Shown: one piece after another, positions 52,527 to 60,821 of the stretch
How the letters are laid out: the number at the start of each line of letters is the position of its first letter
Position numbering within the stretch: position 1 is the stretch's first letter
Assembly: GCF_021531815.1 (NCBI RefSeq)
Contig: NZ_JADYUM010000011.1
Coordinates: 22,923-86,922 of the forward strand
Direction of reading: 5' to 3'
Source: Pseudoflavonifractor phocaeensis
GTDB lineage: Bacteria; Bacillota; Clostridia; Oscillospirales; Oscillospiraceae
Length of the DNA stretch: 64,000 nucleotides
The notes under the pieces: model-generated
What the model was told of the DNA's origin: nothing
What the model saw: only the letters and a program-made list of their open reading frames with translations
Databases searched by the model: none
Position numbers and translations under genes: made by a program

Positions 52527-53822
52527 TTACAGGATCCCTGCTTTTTTTCCTTGGTACATCAATTCATCTCGGAACTTCGGATGGGCCACCTGGAGCAGTG
52601 CCAAAGCGCGCTGTGCCGGACTTTTCCCCGACAGATGCGCCACGCCCTGTTCCGTCACCACATAGTCTATCACCGTTCGCGGCAGGCTGACGGGAGTTCC
52701 GGTCCGAAAGCAAGGGACGATTTTGGAAAGCATTCCGTTTCTGGTCGTGGATTCCAAGACCACAATAGACATGCCCTCGGGACTGGCTGCCGCACCGGAC
52801 GCAAAGTTACAGATACCGCCCATACCGCTGTATTGCTGCCCTTTGAGATATTCGGCGTTGGCTTGTCCCAGCAGATCCACTTCCACAGCGTTATTGATGG
52901 CAACCATACGATGCTGGGCATAAATGGTTCCGGGATTCAGCACCTCTTGGCAGCGGTTGATCGCCAGCCCCAAATTGTGCTCAGCCCAGGAAAACAGAGC
53001 GGGTGTGCCCACCATCTGGGTAAAAACAGAGGTGCCGCGCTGCATGGATTTTTTATCGTTTGTGATGATGCCGCGCTCGGTCAGCTTCATAAGAATATCG
53101 CCGTAAACCTCCGTATGAACGCCCAAATCACGTTTGTCCTCCAAATACATCAGCGATGCGGCATTCAATCGGCCCAGACCGACTTCAATAGTGGCTTCAT
53201 CCGGGATCAGTTCCGACAGGTATCCTCCAATGGCGCGGTATACGTAGGCCCGTTCCTCGGCCGTATCGATCGCCGAAACATGAAGGGGGTAATTCTCCCC
53301 CTGATCCACAATGTAGTCGATCTCACTGATGTGCAGCAGATTGCTTCCATAAATAAATGGAAATTGTGTGTTTGTCTCGGCGATGACCAGATCCGCGTGC
53401 CTGCACGCTTGCCGAACGTAATCCGCGCAGGTACCCATGGAGACGTAGCCATGTTCGTCCGGTTTGGTGACCTCCAAAAACGCTACATTACACTTTAATG
53501 CGCTTACGGCAATTTTTTCCCACATCCAATATTCTCCGGGAATAAAATCCAGCCTGTTTTCGCTGTGGAGCTGATAGGAACTGTCATTGAGAAAGCTGGT
53601 GGCAGGACGGAAGCCTGTCCCTACATTTTCGGCATCCAGCATGTAATTGATAGTTGGAGCATAGTAGAATACATTTTTCAACTCTTTTCGCGCAATCACT
53701 TCCCGCAGCACTGCACGACAGTCACGATTGCCCGTCATGATCCGGTCCCCATTTTGGATCATTTGCGCAGCCTGTTCAGCTGTCACTGTTTTTCTCCGGT
53801 ATTCTTCTTGCCAAAGAGCCAT
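52527..53822 (-). CDS. Acetyl-CoA hydrolase/transferase-family CoA-transferase
   Basis: The 431-residue protein is of the Cat1/Cat2/4-hydroxybutyrate CoA-transferase class (family I, single-chain). The segment LGVHTEVYGDILMKLTERG aligns with the GVHTEMxSD motif that carries the catalytic glutamate. YVVTEQGVAHLSGKSPAQRALALLQVAHP near the C terminus is the usual end signature. It probably activates a short-chain carboxylate with acetyl-CoA. The neighbouring crotonase and symporter make an unsaturated or hydroxy acid the likely substrate. It is less G+C-rich than most of the window. Confidence 0.88.
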   Translation of the reverse strand: MALWQEEYRRKTVTAEQAAQMIQNGDRIMTGNRDCRAVLREVIARKELKNVFYYAPTINYMLDAENVGTGFRPATSFLNDSSYQLHSENRLDFIPGEYWMWEKIAVSALKCNVAFLEVTKPDEHGYVSMGTCADYVRQACRHADLVIAETNTQFPFIYGSNLLHISEIDYIVDQGENYPLHVSAIDTAEERAYVYRAIGGYLSELIPDEATIEVGLGRLNAASLMYLEDKRDLGVHTEVYGDILMKLTERGIITNDKKSMQRGTSVFTQMVGTPALFSWAEHNLGLAINRCQEVLNPGTIYAQHRMVAINNAVEVDLLGQANAEYLKGQQYSGMGGICNFASGAAASPEGMSIVVLESTTRNGMLSKIVPCFRTGTPVSLPRTVIDYVVTEQGVAHLSGKSPAQRALALLQVAHPKFRDELMYQGKKAGIL

Positions 53823-53911
53823 ATCTTGGCCTCCTATGCGTCAGAATTGGCGGGGAATTTTTCGGAACCCAAACCCCGAAGCAGGCATTTCCTTCCCCCG
53901 ACTGGTTCCTA

Positions 53912-54727
53912 TTACTTCTTTGCTTCCTGTTCCGCCTTCCAGGCAATGGCGGCCTTCAGGCCCTGCTCGTTGACGATCTTGTTGAACTCAGCCTGCTCCT
54001 GGACCTGGTTGATACGGCACAGGTTGAACATCTCGGCAGCGAACTTCTGAGCCTGGTGCATACCCATGATCTCATAAGTCTGATTGATCTCATACTTCAG
54101 GATGCGCATAGCCTCGGCGGGCATGCCGGCCAGACGGTTGGCGATCTCCATGGTCTTGGCTTCCAGCTGGTCGGCGGGCACCACAAAGTTGACCACCCCG
54201 GCCTCCTTCATCTCCTGAGCGGACCAGAAATCACCCAGGAACAGGAACTGCTTGACCCGGTTCATGGTCATTTTCCAGGGTTCGGGCAGTACGTCGCTGG
54301 CATAGGAATACTTCAGTTCCGGTTCACTGAACTGGGCGTTATCCGCTGCCACGACCAAATCGCTCATAAATGCAAACCAAACACCACCGCCGATGCAATA
54401 GCCCTGAACAGAAGCGATGACAGGCTTCCTGGCTTCCCATATCGTACGCAGGGTATTCAGCTCCATCAGACTGTTTTCCCGGCGGGCAGGCACATCAACA
54501 ATCGGAGAACCAATACTCTCCTTCAGATCGAATCCGGCAGTGAATGCCTTTTCCCCGGCGGCACAGAGGACGATTACGTTCGTATCGGGATCTTCGTCGG
54601 CGCGGCGGATAAAATCACCGAAGCTCTCCATCAGCACGCTGTTTAACGCATTACGCACCTTGGGACGGTTTAAAATGACTTTGCTGACCTTGCCGACTTT
54701 TTCATACAACAGGACTTCTTCGCTCAT
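53912..54727 (-). CDS. Enoyl-CoA hydratase/isomerase (crotonase superfamily)
   Basis: The 271-residue crotonase has both oxyanion-hole loops, GEKAFTAGFDLKE near residue 60 and GYCIGGGVWFAFMSDLVVAA near 107. The position of catalytic Glu in EPELKYSYASDV differs from classic EchA, in which two glutamates are spaced differently, so hydratase activity cannot be assumed. The gene is co-directional with the CoA-transferase and separated by 89 bases. It likely acts on the CoA ester made by that enzyme. Confidence 0.9.
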   Translation of the reverse strand: MSEEVLLYEKVGKVSKVILNRPKVRNALNSVLMESFGDFIRRADEDPDTNVIVLCAAGEKAFTAGFDLKESIGSPIVDVPARRENSLMELNTLRTIWEARKPVIASVQGYCIGGGVWFAFMSDLVVAADNAQFSEPELKYSYASDVLPEPWKMTMNRVKQFLFLGDFWSAQEMKEAGVVNFVVPADQLEAKTMEIANRLAGMPAEAMRILKYEINQTYEIMGMHQAQKFAAEMFNLCRINQVQEQAEFNKIVNEQGLKAAIAWKAEQEAKK

Positions 54728-54847
54728 GGCGGTTGCTCCTTTTCATTTCATTCGATGTTGTCGTATACAGGTTTTTCACACCCGCGGCGGCCCCGCCGCG
54801 GGCTAATGGAAAACGTCTATGAATCGGAAATAGAAAACGAGTGCCGA

Positions 54848-56230
54848 TCACTTGGCAGCTTCCGCTTTCTTTGGCTGGGTACATAGGCTCACCACAACAA
54901 AGGCGACTGCGGAGGGCAGAATGGGGAAGATGGAGGCATAGGGGAAAGAAATGCCGCAGAACTTATTCAGGAACACAAAGAAGATACCTGTCACCGAAGC
55001 CGCCACTGCGCCGGGCTTGGTCGCGCCCTTCCAGAAGATGCCGCCGACGAACATGACCAGGGTACCGGCACACATGAAGGTATAAGCATAGGACAGCATT
55101 TTGATGATGGAGGTGGTACCGAGAGCCACGTACAGAGTAATCAAACCGGCGGTAATGGTGATGATTTTCGCCAGACGGTTCAACTTTTTCTCATCGGGGT
55201 TCTTGTTGATAAACTGCAAATAAATATCCTTGGTGATGGAAGCGGTCACATAGATCAGCTGGGAGTCCACGGTGGACATGATAGCGGCCATCAAAGCGGC
55301 AATCATCAGCGCACCGACAAAGGGTGGGAAGACCTCCAGCATAACCTTAAAGATAATGCTGCCGGCGGCGGCGTCAGGGAACAAGGCACGGCCGTACATA
55401 CCAATCAGCACAGGCAGGAATACATAGGGCAGTAACAGGACGCCACCCCAGAACGCGGAGCGTACCGCGGTCTTTTCATCTTTCGCGGAAACATTGCGCT
55501 GGAACGAAGCTGCGGAAATCAAGCCGAACAGCATAGTGGGGATCGCATTCATAATGATGACTTCAAAATCCATGTTAAAGAGATTCCAACTGCCAGCAGG
55601 CAGCGCGGCATGGATCACATCAAAGGCGCCGTTTCCCAGCATATAGGCGATAGAGATCAGCGTGCAGGCAACAATAACGGCCACCTGGATCACGTCGGTC
55701 ATCATAACGCCCCATTGGCCGGACATGGCGGCGTAGATGAATACCGCTAGGCCCACAAGGCAGACGCCGAGGATGGGATTCAGCCCAAGGTAAGAGAACA
55801 GGTTTTTACCGGCGGTGATCTGCCCGGCCATAATGCTGATGGCGGCTCCGCAGTTGATCACAGCAAAGATCGTGCCGGTGATATGACCGCCATAACGCTT
55901 ATCCAGGCATTCAGATAGTGTCAGACTGTCCGTGCGGTATAGCTTCTTGGCGATGACCAGGGCGAAAACGAGATAGCTCAAACAGGCCCCGACCCCGTAC
56001 CATACGCCGGCCAGCCCATAATTGGCCCCGTTTTCCGCGCCGCCAACTACTACTCCGTTGCCGATATGAGAGCCCATATAAGAGCCGCAAACCATCAAAA
56101 AGCTGCCTTTTTTCGCGGCTGTAACAAATTCCTCAAAGTTTTTTGATGTGTTGCGGCCCATATAGCCGATCCCCATCATTGCGCCCATGTAAACAATCAG
56201 AACAATGACACTTAGTGTTAATGTGTTCAT
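54848..56230 (-). CDS. Sodium:solute symporter family transporter
   Basis: The 460-residue protein has about thirteen membrane helices and the SSS-family start VLIVYMGAMMGIGYMGRNTS. The central region with ALMAAIMSTVDSQLIYVTASITKDIY (near 295-320) carries the Na+-site serines and the usual SAxxSTxxSQ. The family takes up sugars, amino acids, pantothenate and short carboxylates; the context favours a carboxylate. It is divergently transcribed from the LysR gene and probably first in the symporter-crotonase-CoA-transferase unit. Confidence 0.92.
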   Translation of the reverse strand: MNTLTLSVIVLIVYMGAMMGIGYMGRNTSKNFEEFVTAAKKGSFLMVCGSYMGSHIGNGVVVGGAENGANYGLAGVWYGVGACLSYLVFALVIAKKLYRTDSLTLSECLDKRYGGHITGTIFAVINCGAAISIMAGQITAGKNLFSYLGLNPILGVCLVGLAVFIYAAMSGQWGVMMTDVIQVAVIVACTLISIAYMLGNGAFDVIHAALPAGSWNLFNMDFEVIIMNAIPTMLFGLISAASFQRNVSAKDEKTAVRSAFWGGVLLLPYVFLPVLIGMYGRALFPDAAAGSIIFKVMLEVFPPFVGALMIAALMAAIMSTVDSQLIYVTASITKDIYLQFINKNPDEKKLNRLAKIITITAGLITLYVALGTTSIIKMLSYAYTFMCAGTLVMFVGGIFWKGATKPGAVAASVTGIFFVFLNKFCGISFPYASIFPILPSAVAFVVVSLCTQPKKAEAAK

Positions 56231-56564
56231 AAGTTACCTCCTCATTTTCCTTTGTGCTCTTGTGCAACAAGAATGGTCCAATAGGACCATCTGCGCTGTA
56301 TTCACATCACAAAGAGCCCTTCCTTTTATCTTTTTGCTGCGGAACCATGTAATTGCCGTTTGCTGGAGGCTATTTATCGGGGGGTGTGTCGTTGCTGCGT
56401 GTACAAATTGTGGCTGATCAGCTCTCCTGTGTTGTATTCTATTACATTACTAATTGAGTGAAAAGCACTTCTTTCTTTGAATCAATACACCATAAAGTTG
56501 CAGTTGAAAACAACAACTTTATGGTGTAGGATAAATTGGTATCGCTGATCAGGGAGGGTAATGT
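56231..56564. other. Divergent symporter / LysR regulatory region
   Basis: The 334-base region separates the divergent genes and is distinctly AT-rich. Its main feature is a perfect 14-bp inverted repeat, ACACCATAAAGTTG at 56487-56500 and CAACTTTATGGTGT at 56514-56527, with a 13-base spacer. It is the best candidate for the LysR binding site. No other gene is seen. Confidence 0.6.
56487..56527. promoter_or_regulatory. 14-bp inverted repeat, candidate LysR operator
   Basis: ACACCATAAAGTTG-N13-CAACTTTATGGTGT lies 38 bases before the LysR start. The arms are perfect and long. There is no T-run, so a terminator is unlikely. Confidence 0.6.
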
Positions 56565-57458
56565 ATGACAATCCGGCAATTGCAGTATTTCGCAAAAATC
56601 TACGAATGCGGAAATCTGCTCAAGGCGGCAGAGGTCCTGTATATTTCCCACCAGGCACTGGGTCGGTCGCTCAACATACTGGAAAAAGAGATTGGAATGC
56701 CGTTATTCTACCGCAGCCAGCGCGGCGTCACCCCTACAGCGCTTGGGCACGAGCTCTACCATTCGTCGTCCCCGGTACTTCGGGACATGTATGTTTTGGA
56801 GGAACACATCCATGAATATGTGAGGCTCAGTTCCGGGCTGCTACGTGTCGGGCTCGCTGCCGGAGTGCGCTATTTTAATGTGCGGAGCCTATGGTGCGAT
56901 TTTCAGCAAGCGTATCCCAACGTTACCATCCAAGCGCAGGAATATCCATATACGACCAGCTTGGACATGCTGAAAAACAACCAGCTGGACGTGATCACCT
57001 TTTCTGACTATGGCCCGGACGACGAGTATGTCCAATTCCCCATCGGGACCTGGAGCCGTGTCCTCCTGTTGCCGGAGGATCATCCCCTCAGTACAAAGGA
57101 GTATGCAGCGCCGGAAGATTTGAAAGGTATGCATATTGTACTGTGCGCCAATCCCATGGCATATCACCGTATTTTAAGTTACTTTGAGTCCCACGATTGC
57201 CAACCAGCTGAAGTCATTTTGGTGAGCGACACGCTGTACATGTACGAAATCTGTCAACGGGAGGGGTTCCCAGGTATTACGATCCAGGGATACCTTACGG
57301 ACGTATCTCTGCCACAGTTCCCACGTCTCCGCCTGATCCCGTTCAAGGAAAACCTATTCCCCTATACGATTTCTGTGATCGCACGCCGGGATCATCCGAT
57401 GGGAACAGTGATCGCAGATTTGGCTGGCTATTTGCAGGATTCTCTTAAGTCCAGATGA
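56565..57458 (+). CDS. LysR-family regulator of the island
   Basis: The 297-residue protein has an N-terminal winged helix (MTIRQLQYFAKIYECGNLLKAAEVLYISHQALGRSLNILEKEIG, cut here in evidence at residue 20: MTIRQLQYFAKIYECGNLLK) and a periplasmic-binding-type effector domain. It faces the symporter and so probably activates the symporter-crotonase-CoA-transferase genes in response to their substrate. GGGAGGG precedes the ATG. Its stop codon lies only eight bases before the start of the duplicated htpG sequence, marking the right boundary of the island. Confidence 0.92.
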   Translation: MTIRQLQYFAKIYECGNLLKAAEVLYISHQALGRSLNILEKEIGMPLFYRSQRGVTPTALGHELYHSSSPVLRDMYVLEEHIHEYVRLSSGLLRVGLAAGVRYFNVRSLWCDFQQAYPNVTIQAQEYPYTTSLDMLKNNQLDVITFSDYGPDDEYVQFPIGTWSRVLLLPEDHPLSTKEYAAPEDLKGMHIVLCANPMAYHRILSYFESHDCQPAEVILVSDTLYMYEICQREGFPGITIQGYLTDVSLPQFPRLRLIPFKENLFPYTISVIARRDHPMGTVIADLAGYLQDSLKSR

Positions 57459-57466
57459 TTCCGGCT

Positions 57467-57669
57467 CCCACATGAAGGCCGACCGGGTGCTGGAGCTCAA
57501 CGCCGATTCCGCCCCCTTCGCCGCCCTGAAAAAGGCGCTGGAGGCCGGGGACAAGGACACCCTGTCCAAGTACGCCAAGCTACTCTACGGTCAGGCTCTG
57601 CTGCTGGCCGGTCTGCCCCTGGAGGACCCGGCGGAATACGCCCAGCTGGTGTGCTCCCTGATGGTATAA
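57467..57669 (+). pseudogene. Duplicated htpG 3' end (66 codons)
   Basis: The first 64 bases are identical to htpG positions 51963-52026, then identity falls with scattered silent and a few coding changes (VA to LS, S to A). It reads KADRVLELNADSAPFAALKK and on to QLVCSLMV and stop. It has no start or ribosome-binding site. It is followed directly by a strong terminator and could be the original htpG end, displaced by the island. Confidence 0.92.
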
Positions 57670-57689
57670 CACGTCAAAAAAGTCTCAGC

Positions 57690-57718
57690 AAAACGGCCGC
57701 CTACTGGGCGGCCGTTTT
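57690..57718 (+). terminator. Terminator after the displaced htpG end
   Basis: AAAACGGCCGCC / GGCGGCCGTTTT is a perfect 12-bp stem with a 5-base loop. Confidence 0.85.
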
Positions 57719-57790
57719 GCGTGGGAATCGGTTCTCTTTTGGTGGAAAAGGGATTCCCACGTCGCCTTGCTCCTCGGAATGACAATTTCT
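57719..57790. repeat. Dispersed palindromic repeat (GGATTCCCACGTCGC type)
   Basis: GTGGGAATC and GATTCCCAC flank a 21-base spacer, followed by GTCGCCTTGCTCCTCGGAATGAC. This resembles a widespread repeat whose common form reads GTCATTGCGAGGAGC...GACGTGGCAATCC in many bacteria. It carries no gene; the rest of the gap to rpiB holds its promoter. Confidence 0.6.
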
Positions 57791-57862
57791 CCTTCCCTTC
57801 CATGACATTGGGCTCGACTGTGATCTTTTTTTCAAAAAAACCTTTTTTCTTACCCGGCACTC

Positions 57863-57891
57863 TTGCCAAACAGGTAAAAAACATCTACAAT
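57863..57891 (+). promoter_or_regulatory. Promoter of rpiB
   Basis: TTGCCA (57863-57868), 17 bases and TACAAT (57886-57891), 75 bases before the ATG. Confidence 0.7.
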
Positions 57892-57965
57892 GGTGCCATG
57901 ACAGTCTACCTCCCCCGGGCCCTCCCGGGCAGAACGAACTGTACGAAAGATAGGAGGCACTTATC

Positions 57966-58400
57966 ATGATCGCCATCGCTTCTGACCACGGTGGATATCA
58001 CCTGAAAGAACATATCAAGGCCTATCTGGCCGCCAAGGGCATTACCTGCCAGGACTTCGGCACCGACAGCACCGAGAGCTGCGACTACCCCGTTTTTGGC
58101 AGGGCAGCCGCCGAGGCAGTGGCCTCCGGCCAATGTGAAAAGGGCATCGTCATCTGCACCACCGGCATCGGCATCTCCATTACCGCCAACAAGGTGAAGG
58201 GCATCCGCTGTGCCCTGTGCGCCGACTCCCTGTCCGCTGAGATGACCCGCCGCCACAATGACGCCAACATGCTGGCCATGGGCGCCGGCATCGTGGGCCC
58301 CAATCTGGCCGAGCGTATTGTAGACGTCTTTCTGAGCACTGAATTTGAGGGCGGACGCCACCAGCGCCGTGTGAACCTCATTACCGATATGGAGCAGTAA
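57966..58400 (+). CDS. rpiB: Ribose-5-phosphate isomerase B
   Basis: The 144-residue RpiB/LacAB-family isomerase interconverts ribose 5-phosphate and ribulose 5-phosphate. The start IAIASDHGGYHLKEHIKAYL contains the substrate-binding Asp-His. The active-site loop CTTGIGISITANKVKGIRCA has the catalytic Cys near residue 65. HNDANMLAMGAGIVG is also typical. AGGAGG precedes the ATG. It is monocistronic with its own promoter and terminator. Confidence 0.97.
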   Translation: MIAIASDHGGYHLKEHIKAYLAAKGITCQDFGTDSTESCDYPVFGRAAAEAVASGQCEKGIVICTTGIGISITANKVKGIRCALCADSLSAEMTRRHNDANMLAMGAGIVGPNLAERIVDVFLSTEFEGGRHQRRVNLITDMEQ

Positions 58401-58430
58401 ACAGCACACCCAGTTCAGAGCCTGATATGA

Positions 58431-58462
58431 GACCTGCAAGCCAACGCTTGCAGGTCTTTTTC
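58431..58462 (+). terminator. Terminator of rpiB
   Basis: GACCTGCAAGC-N4-GCTTGCAGGTC followed by TTTTTC. Confidence 0.9.
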
Positions 58463-58524
58463 TGCCTGTACCTATAAAAATGCCCCACCCCTGCAGAGGA
58501 GCGGCGGTTGCGGGACCGCATCAT

Positions 58525-58590
58525 CAAGCCTTCCCCCCACAGGGGGGGAAGGTGCCTCAGTGCGCACACTGGGGCGGATGAGGGGGCTGG
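58525..58590. repeat. CCTTCCCCCC-type dispersed repeat
   Basis: CCTTCCCCCC / GGGGGGGAAGG (58529-58552), followed by a CAGTG / CACTG hairpin and GGCGGATGAGGGGG. This is the form of a repeat found in many copies in gut Clostridia, between genes. The rest of the 292-base gap holds only the two terminators. Confidence 0.6.
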
Positions 58591-58636
58591 TGCATCTGCC
58601 CATTTTGCGGCAGGCCCTTTTCTGCCCTTCCGAATA

Positions 58637-58667
58637 TAAAAATGCCCCCGGCGTCCGCCGGGGGCAT
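58637..58667 (-). terminator. Terminator of the 2-hydroxyacid dehydrogenase gene
   Basis: ATGCCCCCGGC-gtcc-GCCGGGGGCAT with a T-run on the reverse strand. Confidence 0.85.
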
Positions 58668-58692
58668 TGAGAGAGGGAAAATCGCAGACAGA

Positions 58693-59640
58693 TCAGCCCA
58701 GGTTCAGCGCTTCCTTCACCTTGCCGATGATGTGCTGGCCGATGTCGCGGGAAGCGTCCACGGTCTGGGCGCCGATGTGGGGGGAGACCACGAAGTTGTC
58801 GCAGTCAAACAGGGGGGAGTAGAAGCGGGAGTCCTCGGTCAGGCCGTCGCCAGCCACCTCGTTCTCCAGCACGTCGGTGGCGTAGCCGCCCAGCTTGCCG
58901 GCCTTCAGGGCCTCATACATGTCCTTCTCGTTGACGATGCCGCCGCGGGCCATGTTCAGGACCACAGCGTCGCTCTTCATCTTGGAGATGGAGTCGGCGT
59001 TGAACAGGTTGCGGGTCTCGTCGTTCAAGGGCATGTGGATGGTGACGAAGTCGGCGACCTCGCACACCTCGGCGATGCTCATGGAAGTGGCCTCGTTCTT
59101 GGTGAAGATCTCGGCGGGCAGGTAGGGATCGTAAGCGACGACCTTCATGCCAAAGACACGGGCGATCTCACCCACGCGCTGGCCGATGCGGCCGAAGCCC
59201 AGGACGCCCAGGGTCTTGCCCCGCAGTTCGCGGCCCACGAAGGCGTACTTGTCCCACTTCTGGTTCACAGTGACGTCGCGGTGGGCGGGAATGGTGTGGC
59301 GGGACAGCTCCAGCATCTTGCAGATGGTCAGCTCGGCCACGGCGTTGCCGTTCAGGCCGGGGGCGTTGAACACCTTGACGCCCTTCTCCTCGGCGTACTT
59401 GGTGTCGATGTGGTTCAGACCCACGGAGCACACGCCGATGACCTTCAGGTTCTTGGCGGCGTCCAGAACGTCCTTGTCGATCATGGGATCGACGCGCATG
59501 ATCAGCACATCCACGTCGGCGATCATGGCCTTCAGCTCATCCTTTGCGGGGGGCAGCTTCTTGCTGACGGTGACTTCCATGTACTTGCCGAGTTCCTCGG
59601 CAATGGCGCTGTGGACGACATCGATGATAAGACACTTCAT
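58693..59640 (-). CDS. D-isomer 2-hydroxyacid dehydrogenase (SerA-like, no ACT domain)
   Basis: The 315-residue NAD-dependent dehydrogenase has the dinucleotide motif VLGFGRIGQRVGEIAR near 147 and the catalytic triad: Arg in NMARGGIVNE near 230, Glu near 260, His in VVSPHIGAQTVDAS near 285. Close families are 3-phosphoglycerate dehydrogenase, D-lactate, glycerate and hydroxypyruvate reductases. Absence of an ACT domain and of serB/serC neighbours leaves the substrate open. A divergent LysR gene suggests substrate-controlled expression rather than housekeeping serine synthesis. Confidence 0.9.
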   Translation of the reverse strand: MKCLIIDVVHSAIAEELGKYMEVTVSKKLPPAKDELKAMIADVDVLIMRVDPMIDKDVLDAAKNLKVIGVCSVGLNHIDTKYAEEKGVKVFNAPGLNGNAVAELTICKMLELSRHTIPAHRDVTVNQKWDKYAFVGRELRGKTLGVLGFGRIGQRVGEIARVFGMKVVAYDPYLPAEIFTKNEATSMSIAEVCEVADFVTIHMPLNDETRNLFNADSISKMKSDAVVLNMARGGIVNEKDMYEALKAGKLGGYATDVLENEVAGDGLTEDSRFYSPLFDCDNFVVSPHIGAQTVDASRDIGQHIIGKVKEALNLG

Positions 59641-59753
59641 AGAACATACACCCTTTCAATTTTCATCTTCCCCGATCATACAGGGAGAATTCTCTACTTA
59701 TGCTACATTATGACATAACTTTTCCCGAAGGAACATCACATTTTTTCTGAGGG

Positions 59754-59782
59754 TTGTCACAGTCATTTAACTGTGGTACAAT
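59754..59782 (+). promoter_or_regulatory. Promoter and palindrome of the lysR-type gene
   Basis: TTGTCA (59754-59759), 17 bases and TACAAT (59777-59782). The spacer contains CACAGT-N6-ACTGTG (59758-59775), a possible operator located exactly between the two hexamers. Confidence 0.65.
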
Positions 59783-59836
59783 AGTTGCATCTCAAGGAAA
59801 AAATGAAGGAATCCTGTCGTATCTGGGGGGATCGGT

Positions 59837-60769
59837 TTGAATTTTCTGCACTTGAAATATTTTCTCATGGTGGCGGAGGAGCTGAACATCACCAGGGCCG
59901 CGGAGCGGCTGTACATCTCCCAGCAATCCCTGTCCAACCATATCAGCAACATGGAGCGGGAGCTGAACGTGAAGCTGTTCACCCGCTCCCCCAAGCTGTC
60001 TCTGACCTACGCCGGAGACCAGCTGGTCCAGACCGCCACCCAGATCCTGGACCTGCACACCCAATTTCTGACCAAGGTGGGGGACATCAACCGCCACTAT
60101 CTGGGGGTGCTGCGGGTGGGGATCTCCCACACCTGCGGCCTGGCCCTCCTCCCCGAGATCCTGCCCCGGTTCCGTGAGGAGTTTCCCATGGTGGAATTCT
60201 CCCTGTCCGAGGGCAACTCCAACCAGCTGGAGGACGAGCTGTCCCACGGCCGGGTAGATCTGATCATCTGCTTCCAGCCCATTATGCTGGAGGGGGTGGA
60301 GACGGTGCCCCTGACGGAGCAGAAGCTGGTGATGGTGGTGCCCAGGGGCTTTACCGACCAGCTTTTCGGCGGCCGGGCGGAGGAGGTGCGGGCCCAGTTC
60401 CAGCAGGGCGCCGACATCGCCGCCTTCCAGCAGATGCCCTTCGTTCTGATCAAACGGGGCAACCGGACCCGGAGCATCGTGGACCAGTATTTCAGCCGCT
60501 ATTACTTCAAGCCCAAGCTGATCCTGGAGACGGAAAACACCGTCACCACCCTGGCCATGGCCCAGGCGGGCGTGGGCATCACCATCTGCCCGGAGCTGTT
60601 CCTCCGGGCCATCCCCGCCGGCCCCGCGGGCTCCCAGGGGGTGGATCTGTTCCCCCTGACCGACCCCTCCACCTTCAGCAAGCTGGTGGCCGGGTACCGG
60701 AGCGACCGGTACTTGTCCCATTTCGGAGACCGCTTTATCACCATGGCCCAGGAGGCCCTGGAACCGTGA
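59837..60769 (+). CDS. LysR-family transcriptional regulator
   Basis: The 310-residue regulator starts at TTG 59837 with GGGGGG 6 bases upstream. The winged helix reads FLHLKYFLMVAEELNITRAA followed by ERLYISQQSLSNHISNME, and the effector domain contains LRVGISHTCGLALLPEILPRF and a Rossmann-like second half. It is divergent from the 2-hydroxyacid dehydrogenase and likely regulates it. Two LysR proteins occur in the window but they are clearly different in sequence. Confidence 0.92.
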   Translation: MNFLHLKYFLMVAEELNITRAAERLYISQQSLSNHISNMERELNVKLFTRSPKLSLTYAGDQLVQTATQILDLHTQFLTKVGDINRHYLGVLRVGISHTCGLALLPEILPRFREEFPMVEFSLSEGNSNQLEDELSHGRVDLIICFQPIMLEGVETVPLTEQKLVMVVPRGFTDQLFGGRAEEVRAQFQQGADIAAFQQMPFVLIKRGNRTRSIVDQYFSRYYFKPKLILETENTVTTLAMAQAGVGITICPELFLRAIPAGPAGSQGVDLFPLTDPSTFSKLVAGYRSDRYLSHFGDRFITMAQEALEP

Positions 60770-60776
60770 ATCCACA

Positions 60777-60810
60777 CCCCGGACGCCCGGCACAGGCCGC
60801 GTGTCCGGGG
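60777..60810. terminator. Bidirectional terminator lysR / rnj
   Basis: CCCCGGAC ... GTCCGGGG with GC-rich inner pairing lies between the convergent genes; CATTTTTC follows on the forward strand. Confidence 0.7.
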
Positions 60811-60821
60811 CATTTTTCTGT

